Assembly (NCBI RefSeq): GCF_039729195.1
Contig: NZ_CP155796.1
Span: 5,518,001 to 5,582,000, forward strand
DNA: 64,000 bases
Direction: 5' to 3'
DNA from: Mycobacterium sp. DL
GTDB taxonomy: Bacteria > Actinomycetota > Actinomycetes > Mycobacteriales > Mycobacteriaceae
Shown: positions 56,654 to 64,000 of the stretch, one piece after another
Layout of the letters: each line of letters starts with the position of its first letter
Numbering within the stretch: position 1 is the first letter of the stretch
Made by a program: the position numbers and the translations under genes
Notes under the pieces: model-generated
The model's database searches: none
The model's input: only the letters and a program-made list of their open reading frames with translations
Told to the model about the DNA's origin: nothing

Positions 56654-59600
56654 TCAAGCGGCGTCCCGGGACGCCAGCTTTGTGCACAGCAGCTCCGCCA
56701 GACCGCGAATGGTGATCGTGGCGATGTCGGTGGATGACAGACGCACTCCTGTCTCGTTTTCGACGCGGGTGCGCAGTTCGAGTGCGCCCAGTGAATCGAG
56801 CCCGTACCCGGACAGTGGCCGGTCGGGATCAACGCTGCGGCGCAGAATCAGGCCGACCTGATCGGAGACCAGACGCCGCACTCGGGCAGGCCACTCGGCC
56901 GGCGGCAGCGCGTCGAGTTCGGCCCGCAGTCTGTTCGTCATTGCTGCGTCGTGGGCGCCGGAGCGGAACGCTTCAGCGAACGGGCTACGTTCGGCGAAGG
57001 CCGTCAGCCACGGTGCGCCGGTGATCGGTGCGTAGCCGGCATGACAACGGTTATGGCGCAGAAGTGTTTCCAGCGCATAGGCGCCCTCGTCGGGAGCGAT
57101 CGCCACCCCTGAGCTCTCCGCGAAAGCCGTAGCTCGGCCGATCTCGGCCCAGGCACCCCAGGCGATGGCGGTGGCCGGAAGGCCCTGCGCACGCCTCCAG
57201 TGGGTGAAGGCATCCAGCCAGCTGTTGGCCGCGGCGTAGGCACCCTGCCCGGGCGAGCCCACCAGGGCAGCCGCCGAGGAGAACGAGCAGAACCAGTCCA
57301 ACGGCTGGCCGGTGGCGGCCGTGTGCAGGTTCCACGCGCCGTGAACTTTTGGTGCCCAGTTGTGGTCGATGATCTCGTCTGTGATGTTCGCCAGCGTGGC
57401 GTCCTCGACCACCGCGCCCGCGTGGAGTACACCGCGCAGGGGAAGGCCGGTGGCGGTCGCCGTGGCGACCAAGCGCTTCGCCGTTCCGGGTTCGGCGATG
57501 TCGCCGCATTCCACCACGACGTCGGTGTCCATCGCGAGGATCGCCTCGAGTGCTTCGGTCGTAGGGCGCGAGCGCGAGCACAGCACGATGCGGCCACAAC
57601 CGCCCGTTGCCATCTTCCCGGCCAGGAACAGTCCCAGGCCACCCAGGCCGCCGGTGACGATGTAGGCACCGTCGTGACGGAACACCGTTGCTTGATCCGG
57701 CGGGACCATCACGCGGCGGCGGCCGGTGTGGGGGATCTCGAGCACGAGCTTGCCCGTGTGTTGAGCGCTGCTCATCAATCGGATCGCCGTGGCGGCGTCC
57801 GCAAGCGGGTGGTGCGTGCTCTGGGGCACCGGCAGCACGCCGTCTGCGCTGAGTTGGTACACCTTTGTCAAAAGGTCTCGCAGCCGGTCGGGTCGGCTGT
57901 ATGCGAGCAACCCCAGATCGACGGCAAAGAACGCGAGATTGCGCCGGAACGGGAACAGCCCGAGCTTGGTGTCGCCGTAGATGTCGCGCTTACCGATCTC
58001 GACGAAGCGGCCGCCGAGCGCCAGCAAATCCAACCCGGCGCGCTGGGCGGCGCCGGTCGCAGAGTTGAGCACGACGTCGACGCCGTAGCCGCCGGTGTCG
58101 CGACGAATCTGCTCGGCGAACTCGATGCTTCGCGAGTCGTACACGTGCTCGATACCCATGTCGAGCAACAACTGTCGACGCCGTTCACTACCCGCGGTAG
58201 CGAAGATATCCGCCCCGGCCGCGCGGGCGATGGCAATGGCGGCCTGTCCGACGCCTCCGGTTCCGGAGTGGATCAACACCTTGTCCCCGCGCCCGATCCG
58301 GGCCAGGTCGTGCAGGCCGTACCAGGCGGTGGCGTGCGCGGTCGTCACCGCGGCACCTTGCTCGTCGGAAAGACCCGCGGGGAGGGTGACCGCCAGTGCT
58401 GCGTCGCACGTGATGAAGGTCGCCCAGCAGCCGTCGGCACACAGCCCACCGACGTGATCGCCCACCTTGTGTGCGGTCACGTCCGATCCGACAGCGGTCA
58501 CCACTCCGGTGAAGTCGGTTCCCAGCTGTGGTAGCTGCCCGTCGAATGCCGGGTAGCGTCCGAACGCCACGAGAACGTCGGCGAAGTTGATGCTGGACGC
58601 GCTGACCGCAACCTCGATCTGACCGGGTCCCGGCGGAACCCTCTGGCAGGAAACGAGTTCCATCGTCTCCAGATCACCCGGTACTCGGATCTGCAGTCGC
58701 ATCCCATCGTGTTGCTGGTCGCCGACGAATGTCCTGCGGTCGTCCGGACCCAGCGGATCGGGGATCAGCCGCGCCGCAAACCACACGCCATCGCGCCAGG
58801 CGGTCTCGTCCTCGTCCGACCCGCTGAGCAGTTCCCGCACTGGTTGATCGGGATCGGTGGCGTCGTCCACGTCGATGTGAGTCAGATGCAGCTGAGGATG
58901 TTCGGTCCCGATGACCCGGATGAGACCACGCAGCCCGGCCTGCTCCAGATTCGCCATGTCACCGGCCACCACGGTCTGAGCACCGCGCGTCGCGACGTAC
59001 AGGCGGGGGAGTTCGCCGGGAGTTTCGGGCAGTCGACGGAGGACTCGGACCAGATGCCGCACGCACTCGACACCATCGCGCGGGGACTGATCCCCGTCAT
59101 CGGTCCTCTCTGGGCCGGCGAACACCACAACACCCGCGATCCCACCGGCGCGCAGCTGATCGGCAAGCTTGGCGCCGTGGTTGGCATGATCGGCAGTTCG
59201 CGGCCACTGCATCGTTTTACACTGTGCACCATGTGTTTTCAGCGTTGCCATCCACGACGCGGCGGTGGTGTCCTCGGGGGTGGTGTTGATCAGCAGCCAG
59301 GTGCCGGTGGCGGCGCGCTCCGCCTCGGACAGTTCCTGCCGGCGCCATTCGATGCTCAGCAATCTGTCGGCGAGCATCCGGTCGCGGTGGCCGGCCCCCG
59401 AGGCCGCGGTGCTCAGCTGCAGCCCCTGCACGGCGAGCAGGACTGTTCCGTGTTCGTCGAGAACCTCGAGGTCCGCATCGACCCCTGCGGCGTCGGCTCT
59501 GGTCACCCGTGTGTAGCAGTAGCGGGCGCTTCGGGCCGTACCGTAGGAGCGTAGCCGCCGAACGCCCAGCGGCAGTGCCAGCACGTCGTCGCCCAGGGCC

Positions 59601-62600
59601 GCGACTGCAGGATGTGCTGCGACAGACTGGAAACAGACATCCAGCAGTGCCGGGTGAACGCCGTAGGCGTCTTGTTGGGACCTGATCTGGCGGGGTAGCG
59701 CAACCTCGACCAGGACGGTGCCGGATGTTTCCTCGCCGGTGTGCACCGCACCCAGACCACCGAAGGCCGGACCGTATCGAATCCCGCGCAACTCCAACTG
59801 TGTGCGCACCTCGTCGCCGCGTCGATGGCACGGGTGTGCGGCGAGTAACGCCGCGATGTCCTGTGCAGCCGACGGCTTCTGCTCTGCAGTCTGCAGGACG
59901 GCGGAAGCCTGGCGCGCCGGTTCGCCGCCCCGATTGGTCTCCACGGCGAAATCGAAGACACCCGGCGATGACATCGCCGCCGAAGAGCCGACTGTGGTCT
60001 CCGCGTCCAGCAGCAACGCCTGTTCGAAACGGATGTCGCGGACCTCCGAGGCGTCGCCCAGCACGGCGTCTGCGGCTGCAAGTGCCATCTCGCAGTAGGC
60101 GGCCCCCGGCATCACCGCCACATTTCGGACACGGTGATCGCCCAGCCACGGCTGTGCGAGGGTGCCCACCTCGGCCTGCCAGGCATGGCGCTCCGGTTCC
60201 TCCTGCAACTGCACGTGCGCGCCCAACAGCGGATGCACCGACAAAGTGCAGCCACCGTGGGTCAGGGAATCCTGAGCTCCGCGGCTGAAGAGTAAGCGTC
60301 GGTGGGTCCAGGTCGGCAGCGGTGCGTCCACCAGGTTTCCGCTCGGGTAGAGCGCGGAGAAGTCGACCGCAGCTCCTGCGCTGTGCAGGTCGACGACGAA
60401 GCCGCGCAAACCGTTCGGTTGAGCCTGCTCGCGGCGCATGCAGGCCAGCGCCGCCGATGACATGTCGAGTCCGCGGGCGGTCTGTTCGACAGCGTGCGTG
60501 AGCAGCGGGTGCGGGGCCAACTCGGCGAAGACGCGGAAGCCATCCTCAAGGGCGGCCTGCACCGCCGGCGCAAACCGCACCATGTGGCGCAGATTGTCCG
60601 CCCAGTATTCGGCGTCACAGACGGGTTGCTCGCGCGGGTCGTAGAGGGTTGCCGAATAAAAGGGAACCTTCGGCGTCATCGGTTGCAACTCGGCGAGCGC
60701 ATCGCTCAGCTCGGCGAGAATCGGATCGACCTGGGGGGAGTGTGAGGCGACGTCGACTGCGATCTCGCGGGCCATTACGTCGCGTTGCTGCCAGGCCGCG
60801 ACCAGTCCCTGCACGGTGTGCTTGGCGCCGCCGATCACGGTGGATTGTGGCGACGCCACGACCGCCACCACGGCGTCGTCGACACCACGATGGATGAGCT
60901 CGGACAGCACCTGCTGGGCAGGCAGTTCCACCGATGCCATGGCGCCCGCGCCGGCAATGCGGGACATCAGCCGCGAGCGCCGGCAGATGACGCGCACTCC
61001 GTCCTCGAGCGAGAGAGCTCCGGCGACGACCGCTGCTGCGACCTCGCCGAGGGAATGCCCGATGACCGCGCCCGGACGCACGCCGTAGGAAAGCATGGTC
61101 TCGGCCAGGGCGACCTGCACGGTGAACAGGGTCGGCTGGATTAGGTCGATGCCCGTCACAGGCTGCTGGGCGGTCATCGCCTCGGTCACCGAGAATCCGG
61201 CCTCGGAGACAATCAGAGGCTCGGCCGCCGCGACCGTGCTTGCGAAGACCGGTTCGGTCGCCAGTAACTCGGTGCCCATCTGGGCCCACTGCGAGCCCTG
61301 CCCGGAGAACACCCATACCGGGCCGCGATCGTCCTGCCCCACTGCAGGTTCAAACGGGGCGTCACCGTCGGCGACGTCGCGGAGCGCCGCCGCGAGATCC
61401 GACCGGTTCCCGGCGATGACGGCGGTACGAACGGGACGGTGGCCGCGTCGACGGGCCAGGGTGTAGGCCAGATCCGGCAGCGTCACTTCCCGGTGTGTCG
61501 TCGCCCAGTCGGCCAGCCGGCCGGCGGTGTGGCGAAGGCCGTCGGCGGAGGTTGACGACAGCGGGAACAGCAGTGGCGACCTCACCGGAGGATCGACCTG
61601 GACAACCTGTGATTCAGCGGTTTCCGGTGCCTGCTCGACGATGGCGTGCACGTTGGTTCCCGAGAGTCCGTACGACGACGCCGCCGCGCGACGGGGGTGT
61701 CGGCCGTTGGTGGGCCACTCCGTGACCACCTGTGGGACGAACAGCTGGGTGTCGATTGCGGCCATCTCGTCCGGCAGTCGGTCGAAGTGAAGATTCCGCG
61801 GAACCACGCCATGCTGCAGGGCGAGGATCGCTTTCATCAGCCCGAGCGTTCCGGCGGCCGACTGGGCATGGCCGAAGTTCGTCTTCAGCGTGGCCAGCGC
61901 GCAGGGCCCCTCGGTACCGTAAACGTCTGCCAGGCTTGCGTATTCGATCGGATCACCGACCGGTGTACCGGGACCGTGCGCCTCTACCATGCCGACGCTG
62001 CGGGCGTCGACGCCGGCGGCCGCCAACGCCGACCGGTACACGGCGGTCTGCGCTGTCACCGACGGGGTGGCGATGGTCGCCGTGCGGCCGTCCTGGTTGG
62101 CGGCGGTGCCGCGGATCAGTGCCAGGATCCGGTCGCCGTCGCGCAACGCATCGGGCAGCCGTTTGAGTAGTACGACGACGCATCCCTCCGAGGACACAAA
62201 GCCGTCCGCCGCGACATCGAACGCATGGCATTTTCCGGTGGGGGACAGCATGCCCTCCGCCGACCCCGCGACGAGCTTGCGCGGATCCAGGATCACGGCA
62301 GCGCCCCCTGCCAGCGCGAGGTCGCTCTCTCCGTCGATCAGACTGTGACAGGCCAGATGTACCGCGGTCAGCCCGGACGAACACGCGGTGTCCACCGTCA
62401 ATGCGGGACCGTGAAGCCCCAGGGCGTAGGCAATCCGCCCGGAGGCCAAACTGAAGCTGCTGCCCGTGAAGCCGTACGGCGCCTCGACAGCGTCCGCATC
62501 TGCCGCCAGCAGTTGGTAGTCGCCGTGCGTCAGGCCGACAAAAACCCCGGTCAGCGAATCGAGCATCATCTCCCGGGTGAGGCCGGCGTGCTCGATAGCC

Positions 62601-62914
62601 TCCCAGGAGGTCTCCAGCAGCAGCCTGTGCTGTGGATCGATCGCCGTCGCCTCGCGTTCGTTGATCCCGAAGAAGTCGGAATCGAAGCCTGCGACGTCGT
62701 CGAGGAACCCACCCCACTTCGTCACCGACCGCCCGGGCACCCCCGGTTGGGGGTCGTAGTACTCGTCGGCGTCCCACCGGTCTGGCGGCACCTCGGTGAC
62801 CAGATCGTCACCGCGCAGTAGGGCCTGCCACAACTGTTCGGGAGAGTCGATCCCCCCGGGAAGGCGACAGGCCATGCCGATGACGGCAGTCGAACCGACG
62901 CTGACGTGATCCAC
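56654..62914 (-). CDS. Type I polyketide synthase, MAS-like (KS-AT-DH-ER-KR-ACP)
   Basis: The 2086-residue length and domain order match the mycocerosic-acid-synthase family, which elongates fatty acyl chains iteratively. KS 8-425 has DTACSSG (Cys178), [11 protein letters not shown] and [10 protein letters not shown] 540-810 has GHSLGE (Ser621) and [11 protein letters not shown], the motif of methylmalonyl-using mycobacterial ATs. DH about 900-1150, ER about 1409-1719 with [11 protein letters not shown] about 1755-1930 with TGGLGGLG and GAYAAAN, ACP with GLDSL (Ser2041). There is no thioesterase, so the chain should pass to the NRPS 1 starter C domain. The GTG at 62914 has AGAGGG upstream. 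It is transcribed just before NRPS 1 with a 16-base gap. Confidence 0.95.
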   Translation of the reverse strand: MDHVSVGSTAVIGMACRLPGGIDSPEQLWQALLRGDDLVTEVPPDRWDADEYYDPQPGVPGRSVTKWGGFLDDVAGFDSDFFGINEREATAIDPQHRLLLETSWEAIEHAGLTREMMLDSLTGVFVGLTHGDYQLLAADADAVEAPYGFTGSSFSLASGRIAYALGLHGPALTVDTACSSGLTAVHLACHSLIDGESDLALAGGAAVILDPRKLVAGSAEGMLSPTGKCHAFDVAADGFVSSEGCVVVLLKRLPDALRDGDRILALIRGTAANQDGRTATIATPSVTAQTAVYRSALAAAGVDARSVGMVEAHGPGTPVGDPIEYASLADVYGTEGPCALATLKTNFGHAQSAAGTLGLMKAILALQHGVVPRNLHFDRLPDEMAAIDTQLFVPQVVTEWPTNGRHPRRAAASSYGLSGTNVHAIVEQAPETAESQVVQVDPPVRSPLLFPLSSTSADGLRHTAGRLADWATTHREVTLPDLAYTLARRRGHRPVRTAVIAGNRSDLAAALRDVADGDAPFEPAVGQDDRGPVWVFSGQGSQWAQMGTELLATEPVFASTVAAAEPLIVSEAGFSVTEAMTAQQPVTGIDLIQPTLFTVQVALAETMLSYGVRPGAVIGHSLGEVAAAVVAGALSLEDGVRVICRRSRLMSRIAGAGAMASVELPAQQVLSELIHRGVDDAVVAVVASPQSTVIGGAKHTVQGLVAAWQQRDVMAREIAVDVASHSPQVDPILAELSDALAELQPMTPKVPFYSATLYDPREQPVCDAEYWADNLRHMVRFAPAVQAALEDGFRVFAELAPHPLLTHAVEQTARGLDMSSAALACMRREQAQPNGLRGFVVDLHSAGAAVDFSALYPSGNLVDAPLPTWTHRRLLFSRGAQDSLTHGGCTLSVHPLLGAHVQLQEEPERHAWQAEVGTLAQPWLGDHRVRNVAVMPGAAYCEMALAAADAVLGDASEVRDIRFEQALLLDAETTVGSSAAMSSPGVFDFAVETNRGGEPARQASAVLQTAEQKPSAAQDIAALLAAHPCHRRGDEVRTQLELRGIRYGPAFGGLGAVHTGEETSGTVLVEVALPRQIRSQQDAYGVHPALLDVCFQSVAAHPAVAALGDDVLALPLGVRRLRSYGTARSARYCYTRVTRADAAGVDADLEVLDEHGTVLLAVQGLQLSTAASGAGHRDRMLADRLLSIEWRRQELSEAERAATGTWLLINTTPEDTTAASWMATLKTHGAQCKTMQWPRTADHANHGAKLADQLRAGGIAGVVVFAGPERTDDGDQSPRDGVECVRHLVRVLRRLPETPGELPRLYVATRGAQTVVAGDMANLEQAGLRGLIRVIGTEHPQLHLTHIDVDDATDPDQPVRELLSGSDEDETAWRDGVWFAARLIPDPLGPDDRRTFVGDQQHDGMRLQIRVPGDLETMELVSCQRVPPGPGQIEVAVSASSINFADVLVAFGRYPAFDGQLPQLGTDFTGVVTAVGSDVTAHKVGDHVGGLCADGCWATFITCDAALAVTLPAGLSDEQGAAVTTAHATAWYGLHDLARIGRGDKVLIHSGTGGVGQAAIAIARAAGADIFATAGSERRRQLLLDMGIEHVYDSRSIEFAEQIRRDTGGYGVDVVLNSATGAAQRAGLDLLALGGRFVEIGKRDIYGDTKLGLFPFRRNLAFFAVDLGLLAYSRPDRLRDLLTKVYQLSADGVLPVPQSTHHPLADAATAIRLMSSAQHTGKLVLEIPHTGRRRVMVPPDQATVFRHDGAYIVTGGLGGLGLFLAGKMATGGCGRIVLCSRSRPTTEALEAILAMDTDVVVECGDIAEPGTAKRLVATATATGLPLRGVLHAGAVVEDATLANITDEIIDHNWAPKVHGAWNLHTAATGQPLDWFCSFSSAAALVGSPGQGAYAAANSWLDAFTHWRRAQGLPATAIAWGAWAEIGRATAFAESSGVAIAPDEGAYALETLLRHNRCHAGYAPITGAPWLTAFAERSPFAEAFRSGAHDAAMTNRLRAELDALPPAEWPARVRRLVSDQVGLILRRSVDPDRPLSGYGLDSLGALELRTRVENETGVRLSSTDIATITIRGLAELLCTKLASRDAA

Positions 62915-63056
62915 GATCGGTCACCCTCTTCCACTCGGTGATTCCGTGCGGGTGTCGGTCGGTGAAACCTGAAGTGGGCGTGCAACGATGCGCGTCCGCG
63001 GAAGTGCTCGATTCTCAAGCTCCATCCGCGCCCCCCAATCCCGTCGGCCGAGTCTC

Positions 63057-63278
63057 TTAGCCCTTGTTGTCTGCGAGCCTGTCGCGCAGCGTCTTTGGCC
63101 GGATGTCCGTCCAGTTCTGCTCGATGTAATCCAGGCAGGCGGCGCGGTCCGCCTCGCCGAAGACCACCCGCCAACCGGCCGGAACATCAGCGAAGGACGG
63201 CCACAGGCTGTGTTGCTCCTCGTCGTTCACCAGGACGAGGAAGGTGCCGGTTTCATCGTCGAACGGATTGACGCTCAT
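63057..63278 (-). CDS. MbtH-like NRPS chaperone
   Basis: MbtH-like proteins bind NRPS adenylation domains and are needed for their folding and activity. The 73-residue product has all family signatures: MSVNPFDDE at the start, [20 protein letters not shown], the CLDYIEQNW helix and TDIRP near the end. The ATG at 63278 has GGAG six bases upstream. The same frame is open to 63983 but the extra sequence is Arg/Pro-rich and codon-wise non-coding. It lies 142 bases upstream of the PKS start on the same strand and is the first gene of the operon. It most likely serves all eight A domains. Confidence 0.96.
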   Translation of the reverse strand: MSVNPFDDETGTFLVLVNDEEQHSLWPSFADVPAGWRVVFGEADRAACLDYIEQNWTDIRPKTLRDRLADNKG

Positions 63279-63832
63279 CGCTGCTCCAGGCCGTCTACCG
63301 GATGGTGAATTGACGCGAACGTTACTGCAGGTCTGCCGAGCCGGTTCGAGGTTTCGGGAAATGGGGGAGATGTTCGCTAAGGCAGAGGGGGCGCGTGTAT
63401 TTGCGTCGTCAAGAACACTTGCGAGCCGGGTTTCACTCCTGCAGGTCCGGCCGTTGCTGGGGGTCTGCTGTGAGCTGCCCTCGCGCATTCGCGCACGCGA
63501 TCGGCGTGCATTTGCCAGGGCTGCCGCGGTGTGCAGTTTTCCGCGGCGCGGCGCGGTCGGCTGAAGGTGCCGTGCCGTGCTGGCCCGGCTTCTCCGCGGA
63601 GGGTGCCGGGACCCGTTTCCCAGTCCTTCCGCGAGGCAGGCAGAATCCGGATTTCGGGGGTTCGGCACACCTCGACGGTCTCGACACCGCCCCGACCCCC
63701 CGCGGCAGGTGTGTGCCGGCATGACCTTCGGCCGCGGCCTGACGTGCGCCTGCCAACCGAGGTCTCGCCGCGGCGCCCGGGTGGCTCGCCGACGATCCCA
63801 GCCACTACGGTCAGCAGCGCTGACGGCGCGGT
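63279..63832. other. 554-base non-coding leader upstream of the lipopeptide operon
   Basis: I find no supportable gene on either strand; the open frames here are Arg/Pro/Ser-rich GC artefacts. The region must hold the operon promoter and regulator sites. The minus strand carries TTGACG at about 63408-63413, but no matching -10 box at the usual spacing is convincing. There are several short GC palindromes, for example CTCCGCGGAG near 63593 and CCGCGG repeats between 63520 and 63550. Confidence 0.6.
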
Positions 63833-64000
63833 TCAGAACGCAAAACGGAAGAGTCGATCGTAGTTTCGGATCATCGGGATGCCGTACTGGATCCGGTACA
63901 GCAAACGTGCTGTGGCGGTGGGGATCTTCTCGTAGCCCGCCATGATGGGGCTGTCGTCGATGAGATGCAGCCGGGAATCCCATTGCGGGATCTCCACGCC
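63833..64000 (-). CDS. C-terminal end of an unidentified protein (partial, 5' end outside window)
   Basis: From the right edge, the minus strand is open for 55 codons to a TGA at 63833-63835. The residues include [33 protein letters not shown] and end [11 protein letters not shown]. Codon use is normal, with strong G/C third positions, and the composition is protein-like with mixed aromatic and charged residues. I do not recognise the family. It lies upstream of the lipopeptide operon in the same direction and may belong to the same locus. Confidence 0.6.
   Translation of the reverse strand, partial: GVEIPQWDSRLHLIDDSPIMAGYEKIPTATARLLYRIQYGIPMIRNYDRLFRFAF

Noticed and set aside
25268..63278. 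Glycopeptidolipid or mycobactin locus
   Set aside because: Eight modules with a thioesterase, no glycosyltransferases, no salicylate or lysine hydroxylase genes in the window, and a MAS-type PKS inside the operon do not match either system.
63279..63983. Upstream extension of the mbtH-like gene in the same frame
   Set aside because: MbtH-like proteins are about 70 residues and the ATG at 63278 has a good ribosome site; the extension is Arg/Pro/Ser-rich and unlike coding sequence here.

Overview
The window is GC-rich DNA from a mycobacterium, most likely a rapid-growing Mycobacterium/Mycolicibacterium. The case for this rests on recognisable mycobacterial proteins: an LdtMt2-type L,D-transpeptidase, the mycolate reductase CmrA, a MAS-type polyketide synthase and an AccA1/AccD1 pair. 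The gene order orn, HerA-like ATPase, cmrA, UMF1 transporter, proline-rich membrane protein, TetR regulator, accD1-accA1-fadE19-maoC-citE matches the M. tuberculosis block Rv2511 to Rv2498c as I remember it.

Layout. (1) 1-9.8 kb is conserved housekeeping: the tail of a hydrolase, tRNA-Lys, ldtB, tRNA-His, orn, a HerA-like ATPase, cmrA, a transporter, a proline-rich membrane protein, an S9 peptidase and two tiny membrane-protein genes behind a good SigF-type promoter. (2) 9.8-16.6 kb is a TetR regulator divergent from a tightly overlapping five-gene leucine/branched-acyl-CoA operon (3-methylcrotonyl-CoA carboxylase, acyl-CoA dehydrogenase, MaoC protein, CitE-like lyase), with two operator-like palindromes between them. 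(3) 16.6-22.8 kb is a patch of accessory metabolism: a crotonase-fold protein, two HsaA-like flavoproteins, an IclR regulator, an exported histidine phosphatase with a long acidic tail, and an acyl-ACP thioesterase. (4) 22.8-63.3 kb is a very large lipopeptide locus, all on the minus strand: mbtH-like gene, MAS-type PKS, NRPS 1 (3021 aa), NRPS 2 (7435 aa), fatty acyl-AMP ligase, then a methyltransferase and the thioesterase. (5) 63.3-64 kb is a long non-coding leader and the 3' end of another minus-strand gene.

How the lipopeptide locus should work (inference from domains). The FAAL activates a fatty acid. The PKS (KS-AT-DH-ER-KR-ACP) extends it, probably with methylmalonyl units. A starter condensation domain on NRPS 1 joins the acyl chain to residue 1. 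The two NRPSs hold eight modules. Epimerisation domains sit in modules 2, 4 and 6, and each is followed by a DCL-type condensation domain, so the chain should read L-D-L-D-L-D-L-X. Module 8 carries an N-methyltransferase, and a C-terminal thioesterase releases the product. Five of the eight adenylation domains have almost the same specificity signature. I do not recognise this as the glycopeptidolipid, mycobactin or other mycobacterial NRPS system I know, so an N-acylated, D/L-alternating octapeptide is the main candidate for an undescribed product here.
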